A stretch of DNA of 64,000 nucleotides, from assembly GCF_003148665.1 (NCBI RefSeq), contig NZ_QGGQ01000004.1, forward strand, positions 414,882 to 478,881, read 5' to 3'. Shown here one piece after another: positions 51,781 through 60,960 of the stretch; position 1 is the first letter of the stretch; each line of letters begins with the position of its first letter. The notes under the pieces were generated by a model. The model was not told the origin of the DNA. It saw only the letters and a list, made by a program, of their open reading frames with translations, and searched no databases. Position numbers and translations under genes: made by a program. The stretch comes from Maribacter polysiphoniae. Lineage in GTDB: Bacteria > Bacteroidota > Bacteroidia > Flavobacteriales > Flavobacteriaceae.

Positions 51781-52308
51781 CTATGGCTTAACTGTTTCTT
51801 CTGAATGTAAATGAACTTCCGAGGCAGATGAATCGGTCATGATTTTCTTTGCACGCTCCAAATCTTCGATTGTTCCATGGGCCATAACCAAAAATTTATC
51901 GGCCTTTAAAGCCTTCTCGTAACGTATCACACTATCTTTAGGAATTCCTATACTGAAAAGTGCCGCACCCAAAGCGGATAAACCACCAACAACAGCGGCC
52001 CCTTCAAGACCTCCAATTAATGAGGACACAATAGGTCCTGCGAGCATAATAGGTCCAATTCCAGGGATAAGGAAAAAACCGGCACCGAAAATAAGACCCC
52101 ATATGCCACCCCAGAAAGCACCCGCCGATCCCCAGTTTTTCATTCTATCATCAATGTTATAGAAACCTATTACCTTATCTTCCTCGTGATAATCTTTACC
52201 CACGATAGATAGTTTCTTCATATTAAACCCAGATTCATTTAGTTCCTTGACCACTTTTTCAGCTTGATGATGCGATTCGCATATTGCCACTGTTACTCCA
52301 TTTTTCAT
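51781..52308 (-). CDS. General stress protein with YflT/GSP17M-like domain and glycine-zipper
   Basis: A 175-residue protein from the ATG at 52308 (the open frame extends to a TTG at 52335). The N-terminal third (VTVAICESHHQAEKVVKELNESGF, then IVGKDYHEED) is typical of the general stress protein 17M/YflT domain. The middle (about 60-120) is a long Gly/Ala-rich hydrophobic stretch that could enter the membrane. A second alpha/beta segment follows (DKFLVMAHGTIEDLERAKKIM). The exact role is unknown. A Crp-like palindrome lies 86-101 bases upstream with a well-placed -7 box. Confidence 0.65.
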   Translation of the reverse strand: MKNGVTVAICESHHQAEKVVKELNESGFNMKKLSIVGKDYHEEDKVIGFYNIDDRMKNWGSAGAFWGGIWGLIFGAGFFLIPGIGPIMLAGPIVSSLIGGLEGAAVVGGLSALGAALFSIGIPKDSVIRYEKALKADKFLVMAHGTIEDLERAKKIMTDSSASEVHLHSEETVKP

Positions 52309-52364
52309 ACTTTTGTCTTTATTTGTTAAACTCAATTTTCTAAATAGTCATACGAATTAGGATT

Positions 52365-52372
52365 CAAAGCTA
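52365..52372 (-). promoter_or_regulatory. -7 box of the stress protein gene
   Basis: Minus strand reads TAGCTTTG, an exact TAnnTTTG. Its start is 29.5 nt from the centre of the palindrome at 52394-52409. Confidence 0.6.
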
Positions 52373-52393
52373 TTGGGTTTAAATTGTCAATCT

Positions 52394-52409
52394 CCTGACT
52401 TAAATCAGG
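52394..52409. promoter_or_regulatory. Crp/Fnr-like palindrome A
   Basis: Reads CCTGACTTAAATCAGG, two inverted CCTGA half-sites. It belongs to a set of six similar palindromes in 52394-63112 and lies upstream of the YflT-like gene. Confidence 0.65.
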
Positions 52410-52620
52410 CCTTATAAAATTTACATTTTTTTAACGAAATTATTAGCTCGTACCGGAATGGGTAAATATTGAATAATTCTTTGTGGTATCAGGGCAAGCC
52501 ATTACTGTTAGGTAATTCAACGCATTTTATATACCAATGGGTTCATTCAAATTTACTATTACATGATTAGCTATGATAAAAACCCATAGATGTGAAAAAT
52601 AAAGTAGTTTTGATTTTGTT

Positions 52621-52992
52621 TTAATAAGACTCAATGCGGCCCATTGTACCTACTATTACAGTTAACTCAAAAGAATTTCTGGTATCCTTTCCATTAGTAT
52701 AAAAGAGTGTAAGTTTATCTTCTCCAGTTCCCAAAGTTTTAAAGTTAAAGGTAAATTCCGTGGTCGTTCCACTGGGTCCCATAATTATCGGTCCTTTAAG
52801 TTCAACATGATTGTTTATTGAATTAATATGCCATGCATACTGTGGCAGACCTTGCTCTTTCAGATTAATTGTAAACACATCATCCTCGCTTAATTCAATA
52901 ATAGAGCCATTATCTTGTTCGGAATAGGGACCTGCACAGCCGATTGCTACTAAACAAATCGAAATAAATAAAATAGCGCTTCTCTTAAACAT
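52621..52992 (-). CDS. Small lipoprotein, possibly chagasin/I42-like
   Basis: A 123-residue lipoprotein (AIGC, Cys 19). The mature part is all-beta: DVFTINLKEQGLPQYAWHI, then GTTTEFTFNFKTLGTGEDKLTLFYTNGKD. The layout recalls the chagasin/I42 inhibitor fold, where a Trp follows a turn and a FxFxxxxxGxxxLxLxY segment comes later. The defining NPTTGYxW loop is not present, so inhibitor activity is not supported. It is on the same strand as the 53025 and 53575 genes. Confidence 0.5.
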   Translation of the reverse strand: MFKRSAILFISICLVAIGCAGPYSEQDNGSIIELSEDDVFTINLKEQGLPQYAWHINSINNHVELKGPIIMGPSGTTTEFTFNFKTLGTGEDKLTLFYTNGKDTRNSFELTVIVGTMGRIESY

Positions 52993-53024
52993 TTTACAGT
53001 TGGGTTTAAATGGACCATTGCCCC

Positions 53025-53429
53025 TTAAATTGGAAAACCATGCCTTTGTCTAGAATTTTCTTCGAGAAGATAGCGATATACTCTTTTTTTCAATCTTCTA
53101 ATACGAGTTTTCAACTGACCTAGATCTTGGGCAATCTCCAGATGTTTTTGTTCATCAAGTTCAGCGCTGTTTATTTTCTTCCCCTTTATAATATTGGAAA
53201 GCTTTATTTCGTGTTCCCTTAGTTTTCCAAGAAAATCCCTAATCAATTGGTTTAGAAAACTACTAATGGTGCAACTGATATCATTGTGGACTTGTTTGGA
53301 CAAATTACTATGGTCGGCTTTTTGGTGCACCAAATCTTCAAGTGCCTGCAATTCATCCAAATAGAATTTCACATCCTGTATGCATTGTGTGGTATCATGA
53401 TGTAAGATGCCGATTTTACATTTATCCAT
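53025..53429 (-). CDS. Helical hypothetical protein
   Basis: A 134-residue soluble protein, nearly all helical. Several heptad-like stretches (FYLDELQALEDLVHQKA; HLEIAQDLGQLKTRIRRLKKRVYRYLLEEN) suggest a coiled coil, and the C-terminus is basic. No signal and no family recognised. It lies 32 bases before the small lipoprotein gene, probably on the same transcript. Confidence 0.5.
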   Translation of the reverse strand: MDKCKIGILHHDTTQCIQDVKFYLDELQALEDLVHQKADHSNLSKQVHNDISCTISSFLNQLIRDFLGKLREHEIKLSNIIKGKKINSAELDEQKHLEIAQDLGQLKTRIRRLKKRVYRYLLEENSRQRHGFPI

Positions 53430-53574
53430 ATTTTCTGAAATTTATTTCCATGACCGTTATTGATGCTTTAAAAAGCATACTAATCAGATCATATTAATGT
53501 TCAAACAGCAGAACTTATATGGGTAATAAAGAAAGTGGCTCCAAAGAACACCCGGTTCTACGCTCAAACAAAAA

Positions 53575-54240
53575 TTAATAGACCCAATACACTCCTTCAT
53601 TATAATCCGAATAATTTTTTATAAGAAGTTTGTTCACCTTGTTATTATAATCCTTAACCCTTTTCTCCCAAGCTTTATATTCTGCATCCAATTTCTCCCC
53701 TTCATGCAGTAGGTCTTCCCCATCCTTTCCAACTTCAGGCAACAGCTTTCCTTCTTCGCTTTTTAGCTTAGAAAGTGAATGATTGAATTTACGTCTTGTC
53801 TTATGGCTTACAGCTTCGCCTGGTTCAGTTAAAAGGTACATATTATCTGTCGAAAGATATTCATGGGCTATATTGATTTCGGCATTGGCAATAACCTCTC
53901 GCAGGGAATTCGTTGAAAATTTTTTGCCGTTCTTTAAATCGGTTTCCATCCTGTTCAGCGCATCTACCGCCTTTTCAAGGTTTATTTTATATAGTCCTGA
54001 AACGTTTTTACTTTCCTTTTGAAGTTCCGAAATGCCCTTTTCCAATTGTGCCGCCGCAACTTCGATATTTTCTTTGTCCAGATTGGCCAATGCCTCGGTA
54101 AAATACTTATCAGATCTGTTCTGTAACCTGCTTAATGTCGATTCTTCGACAATTCCTGAAGTATCGTCTTTATGCTCTCCCTTGCAGCCAATTATAAATG
54201 AAGCAAAAAAAAGTATTATAACTGTTATTGTAGCTTTCAT
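53575..54240 (-). CDS. Helical lipoprotein, unknown
   Basis: A 221-residue lipoprotein (IIGC, Cys 19) with a long amphipathic helical body rich in Lys and Glu and no recognised domain. The C-terminus NYSDYNEGVYWVY is aromatic. The gene is the first of a leftward set (53575, 53025, 52621). Its promoter has a Crp-like palindrome (54292-54307) 29.5 nt from a good -7 box, which groups it with the other redox/stress genes. Confidence 0.6.
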   Translation of the reverse strand: MKATITVIILFFASFIIGCKGEHKDDTSGIVEESTLSRLQNRSDKYFTEALANLDKENIEVAAAQLEKGISELQKESKNVSGLYKINLEKAVDALNRMETDLKNGKKFSTNSLREVIANAEINIAHEYLSTDNMYLLTEPGEAVSHKTRRKFNHSLSKLKSEEGKLLPEVGKDGEDLLHEGEKLDAEYKAWEKRVKDYNNKVNKLLIKNYSDYNEGVYWVY

Positions 54241-54262
54241 CTTTTATAATATTTGAATAAAC

Positions 54263-54270
54263 CAAAATTA
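54263..54270 (-). promoter_or_regulatory. -7 box of the 53575 lipoprotein gene
   Basis: Minus strand reads TAATTTTG, an exact TAnnTTTG, 29.5 nt from the palindrome centre. The same octamer is used at 58734. Confidence 0.65.
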
Positions 54271-54291
54271 TGTAGATTGGATTATTCATTG

Positions 54292-54307
54292 CCTGACTTG
54301 GGTCAGG
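54292..54307. promoter_or_regulatory. Crp/Fnr-like palindrome B
   Basis: Reads CCTGACTTGGGTCAGG, with seven-base arms (CCTGACY/RGTCAGG). It is upstream of the helical lipoprotein gene. Confidence 0.7.
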
Positions 54308-54441
54308 TTCGTGAAATTTTTTTCTTTTAAGAAATAGGTAATCCTATTTACAATGAAAAAAATCATTCAACTTCCCTATTGTACATTTTAAATACAAAGC
54401 AATTAAGGCTTTATGGAATTAAAAGGAATACTAGTTTATAT

Positions 54442-55812
54442 CTAAACCCTAGAAATAATTGAAGTGTCGGATATTTTAGATTTTTCTTTATCCAGAGTAC
54501 GTCTTAATAAAATAGCGTAGATTGGCTCATTACCAAGCATTGCCGTACAAACGGATGCAGTTACTGCCGTGAAGATCAATGGAAGTATTAATTCATAATT
54601 TGCTGTCATTTCCACAGAAAGGGCCAAACCTGTTAGAGGTGCCCTAATCGTTGAGGCAAAGATACCAACCATACCTGCCACAGCGAAAATAGCTGGATCT
54701 TGAACTTGGTCTGGAAGAAGATGTGCCGCTATACCACCGAATAGCATTCCTGAAATAACCCCCAAAGTGATTAGAGGTGCAAAGATACCCCCAGGTACTC
54801 CAGAGCCGTAGCTAAAAATCGATAATACAAAGCGTACCACAAAAAGCATCAAGAGAAATTTTAGAGAGAAAGAATTATCAACGACATTGGATATTGTTTT
54901 ATACCCTGCTCCTATCATATCAGGAAAATATCTTCCCACAGCTGTAATAATAACCGCCAACAAAATGGCCATATGAACATAATTCATCTTTGAATTTTCA
55001 AAAAATACCAAAGCCCTAACAATTAATTTATTGAAAGCGATTCCGATAAAACTTAGAAGTAGTCCGAGTAAAACAAAAAGCCAAATACTCGATAAATGAT
55101 CAAAGGTGAAAATCTTTATTTGTATAATAGGACCTGCATCTACCATAAGCCTTACTACCATATCTGCAGAAGCAGTACCGATCATAAGTGCTGCTATTGA
55201 ATAGAAATTAAACTTAAAATGACCATTCATCTCTTCGATGACGAAAATTATTCCTGCAAAAGGGGCATTGAACGCACTTGCAAGTCCTGATGCAGCCCCT
55301 GTAGAAATCAAGGGATTATTCTCTTCCGCGGGTTGCTTAAAAACATCCTTTATCATCTTACCGATATTAGCCCCCATTTGAACGGTTGGCCCCTCACGAC
55401 CTAACAATAAACCACTACTAAGTGAGAATATTGACCCCAAGAATTTCACCGGCAATACTTTTTTCCAACGAATCGGCCTAAGTCCGTCTAGCGCTCCTTC
55501 GATTTCATGAATACCACTACCAGCTGTTTCAGGGGCAAACTTTTTCATTAAGAATATTGAAAACCATATCCCAATAAAGGTAAACAGGAAAGGCCATAGC
55601 CAATTCAACCCGTTCAAATCCCATTGTTCCGGAGCGAATGCATTCTTCACCCGATTTAGGTTGGAAAGAATAAGCCTAAACAATGAACTCAAGAAGCCTG
55701 TAATCAAACCTACCAAAAGGGCATAAAAAAGTAGCCCGCTTTTCCGCACATCGATCTTACTATCCCTATTAAATAATTTTGGGATTATATTATAATACGT
55801 CTGACTTTTCAT
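54442..55812 (-). CDS. ClC-family chloride channel/transporter
   Basis: A 456-residue membrane protein with the ClC selectivity motifs. GSGIHEIEGAL stands for GSGIPE (His replaces Pro), then GREGPTVQMGANIG with the gating Glu, and GSGVPGGIFAPLITLG. An internal Glu-Glu (FVIEEMNGHF) is at the place of the proton glutamate of the exchangers. It has no CBS domains. The gene is divergent from enolase and shares palindrome C with it. It may carry chloride/proton exchange in acid stress, in line with the HdeD-like gene nearby. Confidence 0.9.
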   Translation of the reverse strand: MKSQTYYNIIPKLFNRDSKIDVRKSGLLFYALLVGLITGFLSSLFRLILSNLNRVKNAFAPEQWDLNGLNWLWPFLFTFIGIWFSIFLMKKFAPETAGSGIHEIEGALDGLRPIRWKKVLPVKFLGSIFSLSSGLLLGREGPTVQMGANIGKMIKDVFKQPAEENNPLISTGAASGLASAFNAPFAGIIFVIEEMNGHFKFNFYSIAALMIGTASADMVVRLMVDAGPIIQIKIFTFDHLSSIWLFVLLGLLLSFIGIAFNKLIVRALVFFENSKMNYVHMAILLAVIITAVGRYFPDMIGAGYKTISNVVDNSFSLKFLLMLFVVRFVLSIFSYGSGVPGGIFAPLITLGVISGMLFGGIAAHLLPDQVQDPAIFAVAGMVGIFASTIRAPLTGLALSVEMTANYELILPLIFTAVTASVCTAMLGNEPIYAILLRRTLDKEKSKISDTSIISRV

Positions 55813-55907
55813 GTAAAACTCATTTTTTTTATAGCTTTTGGTCCTTTATCATTGAACGTAGAAATGGGTTTCTGTTAAGCCATAAGGGACAATTGCAATT
55901 AAAAAAA

Positions 55908-55915
55908 CGAAGTTA
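55908..55915 (-). promoter_or_regulatory. -7-like box of the ClC gene
   Basis: Minus strand reads TAACTTCG, one mismatch from TAnnTTTG, 29.5 nt from the centre of palindrome C. Confidence 0.45.
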
Positions 55916-55936
55916 ATCAGCTGCTTGGTTATTCTA

Positions 55937-55952
55937 GATGACCTAAGTCAGG
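55937..55952. promoter_or_regulatory. Crp/Fnr-like palindrome C, between two divergent genes
   Basis: Reads GATGACCTAAGTCAGG. -7 boxes lie 29.5 nt from its centre on both sides: TACCTTTG at 55974 toward enolase, TAACTTCG ending at 55908 toward ClC. Confidence 0.7.
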
Positions 55953-55973
55953 CTTTACCCACGACCCCAAACA

Positions 55974-55981
55974 TACCTTTG
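55974..55981 (+). promoter_or_regulatory. -7 box of enolase
   Basis: TACCTTTG, an exact TAnnTTTG. Long leader (about 165 bases) before the enolase ATG. Confidence 0.55.
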
Positions 55982-56146
55982 TCCATATAAAAGGAAAAGA
56001 ACAGTAGTGCAACCTGTTTAATGAATGTATCCATTTAATGAAATTGGGTATAGAAATGACCGACTCTACTTTGTTCTCATGGTTCGCAATTTCATGGTCA
56101 TAATTAACCAATATTTATAGAAGAAAACAATATAAAATCTTAAAAA

Positions 56147-57418
56147 ATGAATTCTACCATTACATCTATTTCAGCACTTGAGATTCTTGACTCAAGAGGA
56201 AACCCAACCGTAAGAACATATGTTACCTTAGATGATGGCACAAAAGCCTCTGCATCTGTTCCATCAGGGGCTTCAACAGGCCAGCACGAAGCCTTGGAAC
56301 TTCGTGATGGCGAAAAACGGTATGCCCATAAAGGTGTAGAAAAGGCAGTCTCCCATGTTAATGTGGAAATTGCGGAAACACTGATCGGGATGAATGCCGT
56401 TGAACAAAAAAACATAGATTACACGATGATTGAACTAGATGGTACAGAAACCAAATCCAAGCTAGGTGCAAACGCTATTTTAGGCGTATCCATGGCTGTA
56501 GCGAAAGCCGCTGCAATTACCTCTAACCTACCTCTATATCGCTATTTGGGAGGTTCGAATACCACACGTATACCCGTGCCTTGTATGAATATTCTAAATG
56601 GAGGAGAGCATGCGGACAATAGTGTTGATTTTCAGGAATTCATGTTGGTCCCCAATGGTGCTCCAAATTTTAAGGAAGGACTTCGGTATGTTGCAGAAAC
56701 ATTTCATATCCTAAAAAAAATATTAAAGGGTAAAGGTCTTGCGACCAGCGTTGGGGATGAAGGTGGTTTTGCCCCTAATTGCTCAAGTAACGAAGCCGCT
56801 ATGGAATTGATCATAACAGCTATAAATGAAGCCGGATATGAACCGGGGAAAGACCTATCAATTGCTATTGACAGTGCTGCCAATTCCTTTTCCCAAAACT
56901 TAGATAATAAATATGACCTTTTATCTTCCGGAGCCGGTAAAATGACAACTGAGGAACTCATTGACTTATCGGGTAAATGGTTAAAAAAATATCCGATCGT
57001 CTCATGGGAAGACCCTCTTTCTGAAGGTGACTGGGACGGATTTTCAGAATTTACGAAAAATTTCGGTAGTCAAATCGAGGTGGTGGGCGATGATATTTTC
57101 GTTACCAATAAAAAGTATATCCGTAAGGGTATCGAAAATAAAACGGCCAATTCGGCCCTTATCAAATTAAATCAAATCGGCACGATCACCGAAACGATAG
57201 AGGCCATTAAAATGTGTCGTGAGGCTGGTTGGCGTTACTTTCTTTCCCATCGATCAGGGGAAACAGAAGATACATTTTTATCCGATTTTGCCGTAGCCAT
57301 GGATGGTGGGCATTTAAAAGCAGGTTCTGCCTGTAGGGGCGAACGGGTCGCGAAATATAATCGATTATTGGAAATAGAACATGAATTGGGAAACCGCGCA
57401 GAATATCGTTGGAAATAA
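56147..57418 (+). CDS. eno: Enolase
   Basis: A 423-residue enolase of normal length. It has SGASTGQHEALELRDGEKRY at the start of the first domain, GDEGGFAPN with the catalytic Glu, SWEDPLSEGDWDGF, VGDDIFVTN with the metal Asp, KLNQIGT with the catalytic Lys, and SHRSGETEDTFL. It converts 2-phosphoglycerate and phosphoenolpyruvate. A Crp-like site at its promoter suggests raised expression when glycolysis is needed under low oxygen. Whether it is the only enolase in the genome cannot be told from here. Confidence 0.97.
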   Translation: MNSTITSISALEILDSRGNPTVRTYVTLDDGTKASASVPSGASTGQHEALELRDGEKRYAHKGVEKAVSHVNVEIAETLIGMNAVEQKNIDYTMIELDGTETKSKLGANAILGVSMAVAKAAAITSNLPLYRYLGGSNTTRIPVPCMNILNGGEHADNSVDFQEFMLVPNGAPNFKEGLRYVAETFHILKKILKGKGLATSVGDEGGFAPNCSSNEAAMELIITAINEAGYEPGKDLSIAIDSAANSFSQNLDNKYDLLSSGAGKMTTEELIDLSGKWLKKYPIVSWEDPLSEGDWDGFSEFTKNFGSQIEVVGDDIFVTNKKYIRKGIENKTANSALIKLNQIGTITETIEAIKMCREAGWRYFLSHRSGETEDTFLSDFAVAMDGGHLKAGSACRGERVAKYNRLLEIEHELGNRAEYRWK

Positions 57419-57944
57419 AAAAGATAAAATACGATTTTAATTAAAAGCGGGCAATACCATATGACATGTGGCGGTAAACCTCTATAAGTATTCCTTATAT
57501 TTTGAAAGAATCATGGATTTTCGCATTCTATCTTTATTGACTATCGTTATCGGCTTGATCTAATATATCCGTCAAAATTCCATTCATCTGACTTAGGTCA
57601 TAAGTATTTGAGTGATATCACCTGAAATTTATTTCTAGAAATCTTGGCTGGTCATTATCCATAAACCAATATGAAATCAAAAACCCGGACGATATTTTAA
57701 TGAAACAAAGAGAATTAGTGTTCCCTATATTAATTTCAAATTGGGTAACGGTTTCGGTTAGTGTTGCCTCCACTTCCATTGCTTAGGCGGTAGAACTGGC
57801 GAAATGGCAATTGAGCCACGGGAAGTATTTCAAACGCATAAAGATCGGGTGGGCAAGAGCTTTCATTGAATTGGCACGAGCCTAAACCAAGTAAAATTCC
57901 AAAAAAGTTCAATTGACAATAAATTCCTTTTAAATAAAAGTAAA
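57419..57944. other. Decayed intergenic stretch with palindrome D
   Basis: No intact gene. It holds a Crp-like palindrome at 57587-57602. A fragment at about 57700-57885 reads in part like coding sequence with stops (AKWQLSHGKYFKRIKIGWARAFIELARA, about 57800-57883), which I cannot assign. The pseudogene of D-lactate dehydrogenase starts at 57945, so the whole stretch may be genetic ruin. Confidence 0.4.
57587..57602. promoter_or_regulatory. Crp/Fnr-like palindrome D, without a good -7 box
   Basis: Reads TCTGACTTAGGTCATA. At the place of the -7 box (57624) stands GAAATTTA, which keeps only part of the consensus. It lies in the decayed stretch, about 350 bases before the dead dehydrogenase. 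Confidence 0.45.
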
Positions 57945-58548
57945 ATGAGAGTAGCGATTTTTAATGTACATAATTGGTAAAAGGAGTTTCCAGAAAGTAC
58001 CAATAACGGCAAAAACTCTCTCAAAATGTCAGAAACTTATCTGGCTGTTGATACGGTAGAGTTGGGAAAAGATTGAGTTACCATCTCTATTTTTACTGAA
58101 GATGATGCCTCTGCATCTGTTTTAGATAGGTTGTATGATTTAGGTATTCGTTTTATAGTGTTGCGTTCGGCGGCTTTCAACAATAACGATGTCGACCATG
58201 CCCAAAAATCAGGCATCAGCATAGCGAGGGTTCCCGAATATTCAACACATGCCATTGTAGAGTTTACCATAGCGGTTATGCTAGCCCAGAACCGGAAGCT
58301 ATTTCGTACTAATTACCGGGTCAAAGACATGAATTTTTTCCTTAACGGACTTGCTATTTTTGATGTGAACGGCAAAACGGTCGGTATAATAGTAACTGGG
58401 AGGTTTGGGTGGGTAGTTTACAAGATCTTATATGGTTTTTGGCCGCAAACTTCTGGCCTATGATGTGCTTTTTACGATACCGTCATTTACCTTAAAAGAG
58501 AGCCTAAAGCATAAATTATCGCTCATACCCGAAAGTAAGTTTTGTTAA
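57945..58548 (+). pseudogene. ldhA-like: D-lactate dehydrogenase (LdhA-type), dead
   Basis: From the ATG at 57945 the frame reads MRVAIFNVHNW, then TAA at 57978-57980, and later TGA at 58074-58076, then an unbroken stretch with clear LdhA features: LGIRFIVLRSAAFNN (Arg of the substrate site) and SISIARVPEYSTHAIVEF-like residues around 58215-58270. VGIIVTGRFGWVVYKILYGF is the Rossmann loop (one Val in place of a Gly). A one-base insertion near 58440 shifts the frame to GRKLLAYD, and it ends at 58546-58548. Two stops, a frameshift and loss of the C-terminal third make it non-functional. Confidence 0.8.
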
Positions 58549-58696
58549 CAGAAAGCAGCTCTGAAACCTAGTGTGCAAATTCAAATAATAGTTTATATGA
58601 TATTAATTTTCAATGTTTTACACCTATTTAATTAATGCCACTTGTTCATAACAACTACTAAAATACCCCACCTCTAAAATGATGTTTTTTATAATT

Positions 58697-58712
58697 CCTG
58701 ACCTAGGTCAGT
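58697..58712. promoter_or_regulatory. Crp/Fnr-like palindrome E
   Basis: Reads CCTGACCTAGGTCAGT, with the inner ACCTAGGT perfectly palindromic. The -7 box TAATTTTG is at 58734, 29.5 nt from the centre. Confidence 0.7.
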
Positions 58713-58733
58713 CTTAATTCTCCCTACTACCCA

Positions 58734-58741
58734 TAATTTTG
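58734..58741 (+). promoter_or_regulatory. -7 box of the HdeD-like gene
   Basis: TAATTTTG, an exact TAnnTTTG, identical to the box upstream of the 53575 lipoprotein. Confidence 0.65.
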
Positions 58742-58853
58742 AATATCGTATTGAAAAATATAAGTTACTGCAAAAAACTAACCCAAGTGAAACTACTTAT
58801 AAAAAAAGAAAAAAATACGGGTTTTTGAACGAATACCTTAAACTATAGAAACC

Positions 58854-59408
58854 ATGGCAACAATTTTAAATTCAGCCCAAAAAGCTATAAAAAACTGGTG
58901 GATATCAATTTTAATAGGCCTACTGTACATATTTGTAGGAGTCTGGGTAATACAAACCCCTTTGGAAAGCTACATATCCCTAAGCATTATTTTTAGTGTT
59001 TTCATTTTTGTCTCAGGAATATTCCAGATTACATTTTCCATTTCCAACAAAAACGAAATGAAAGAATGGGGTTGGTACCTGGCCGGGGGTATTTTAGACC
59101 TCATCATAGGGCTATTGCTCATAGCGCATCCTATGATGACCATGGCCATTTTACCATTATATGTAGGTCTTTGGTTGTTATTTCAAAGCATATTGTCCAT
59201 GGGTCTTTCCTTTCAACTGAAATCCGCAGGAATACCACGATGGGGCATCTTACTGTTTTGGAGCATCGTAACCCTGTTATTTTCCTTTTTGCTCTTGGCA
59301 AATCCATTCTTTGCAGGCCTTAGCATTGTATACATGACGGCCTTTGCTTTTATAACCGCTGGAATATTCAGGTTGTTTTTGGGAATCAACCTTAAAAGAT
59401 TTAGATAA
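58854..59408 (+). CDS. HdeD-like (DUF308) membrane protein
   Basis: A 184-residue protein with six hydrophobic helices in three similar pairs. WWISILIGLLYIFVGVWVIQTPLESYISLS is the typical first DUF308 repeat, and GWYLAGGILDLIIGLLLIAHPMMTM the second. The family includes HdeD of E. coli, which is linked to acid resistance; the molecular act is not known. It is the first gene downstream of palindrome E, with the flavoprotein gene 108 bases further on the same strand. Confidence 0.85.
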   Translation: MATILNSAQKAIKNWWISILIGLLYIFVGVWVIQTPLESYISLSIIFSVFIFVSGIFQITFSISNKNEMKEWGWYLAGGILDLIIGLLLIAHPMMTMAILPLYVGLWLLFQSILSMGLSFQLKSAGIPRWGILLFWSIVTLLFSFLLLANPFFAGLSIVYMTAFAFITAGIFRLFLGINLKRFR

Positions 59409-59516
59409 AACCTTTTAAGAAAAATCAAGAAACAACTTTCACAAAATTGAGCCGTAAGGGACATAACAAAATGACAATAACCCGAACGGGCCACAAGCAA
59501 ACGGAACAAAAGTCAT

Positions 59517-60785
59517 ATGATGAAAAATAAAAAAAGAATTTTAGTCCTTGGATGCAATTTCGCAGGACTTACAGTTGCACGTTACTTACATAAGGAAGCA
59601 GGTGACCACATAAAGATTACGGTCATTGATCGTAAAAATTACATCAACTTTATTCCTAATATTCCTATTGAGGTTTTTAATAACAACAATCCGGCAGATA
59701 CGCTAGAGTTTCAGTTTAAGAAATTTTTGAATTCAGATGGAAGTGAGTTCATTCAGGGAGAGGTAGAGAATATTGATGCTTCCTATAAAAAGGTATTCTA
59801 TACCCCTAACGAAAGAAAAGGCGCTGCCCAAGAACATATAGAATACGATTACTTGGTCATAGCTCTAGGTTGTAAACTAGCTTACGATAAAATTGAGGGA
59901 TTTGCAGAATTCGGACACACTTTTTCGGATACTTTTTACGGTAATGAAGTTCGCAAGTATTTGCATAACGATTACAAAGGTGGACACATTGCCATTGGAT
60001 CTGATCGTTTTATTCAAGGTCAAAGTCCAAAACTCCCTAAAATACCTATTGCAACAGCTGCTTGTGAAGGACCTCCGGTAGAATTGGCTTTTTCAATGGC
60101 CGATTGGTTGAAAAAACATAAAAAAGGAGACGCAAAGAATATTTCTTTGTTTACTCCAGGTGATGTTATTGCGGAAGATGCTGGTAAAAGTATTCTTGAC
60201 CAATTACTTCCAATGGTATCAGGAATGGGGTATGGTTATAAAACCAATACAGTAGGAATTAAACGAATTTATAAAGAAGGTATAGCGTTTAAAGATGGAA
60301 CCAGCTTAGAGACGGAAATGAAAATCATATTTCCAAATTGGGAACCACATTCTTTTATGAAGGAACTTCCATTTGTGGATGATCAAGGATTTGTAATTAC
60401 AGATTTATCTATGAGAAATCCTGATTATCCGGAAATTTTTGCCGTGGGTGATGCGGCAGCCGTTACCATACCTAAAATAGGTTCTTTAGGGCATATGGAA
60501 TGTGACATTGCATCAAAAGTTATCGCAAATGAGATTCTTGGAAAAGAGGAACAAATAGATCCATTACATCCTATGCTATTATGCTATGGAGACATGGGCA
60601 GCCACAAAGGATTTTATATGCATACCGATGAATGGTGGGGCGGAAAAACAAGCATCTTAAAAATGGGATATACACCCTATATTTTAAAAATGGGTTTTAA
60701 AACGATGTATCAGACCTTAGGCGGAAAAGTACCAGGTTGGGGACTGCCTATTTCTGAAATAGTTGGTGACCATTCAATACTATAA
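59517..60785 (+). CDS. SQR/NDH-2-like FAD-dependent oxidoreductase
   Basis: A 422-residue flavoprotein; a second ATG follows at once. The FAD-binding loop is VLGCNFAGL (residues about 9-17), the second nucleotide segment DYLVIALGCKL (about 108-118), and the C-terminal FAD contact FAVGDAAAV (about 312). AACEGPPVEL near residue 182 has a Cys at a place where sulfide:quinone reductases hold a redox Cys. It lacks an obvious signal. It may oxidise sulfide or NADH and reduce quinone; the sequence alone does not decide. Confidence 0.75.
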   Translation: MMKNKKRILVLGCNFAGLTVARYLHKEAGDHIKITVIDRKNYINFIPNIPIEVFNNNNPADTLEFQFKKFLNSDGSEFIQGEVENIDASYKKVFYTPNERKGAAQEHIEYDYLVIALGCKLAYDKIEGFAEFGHTFSDTFYGNEVRKYLHNDYKGGHIAIGSDRFIQGQSPKLPKIPIATAACEGPPVELAFSMADWLKKHKKGDAKNISLFTPGDVIAEDAGKSILDQLLPMVSGMGYGYKTNTVGIKRIYKEGIAFKDGTSLETEMKIIFPNWEPHSFMKELPFVDDQGFVITDLSMRNPDYPEIFAVGDAAAVTIPKIGSLGHMECDIASKVIANEILGKEEQIDPLHPMLLCYGDMGSHKGFYMHTDEWWGGKTSILKMGYTPYILKMGFKTMYQTLGGKVPGWGLPISEIVGDHSIL

Positions 60786-60960
60786 GGTCTATTTACAAAA
60801 CAGATAGCAAATCAAATTTTACGATAGGAATGACAATAGTATTAATCTCCCAATTGAAAGCTACCGTTGCTAGGGACAGAATACCCAGTATGGTGGTATA
60901 ACATTTTCATTTACTATTTAAAACTGTCTAAAATTAAGATTATTACCTATTTTTAAACAG

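Noticed and set aside
53463..53478. ATGCTTTAAAAAGCAT as a terminator or operator
   Set aside because: There is no T-run on the relevant strand and no -7 box at a fitting distance; a chance inverted repeat is likely.
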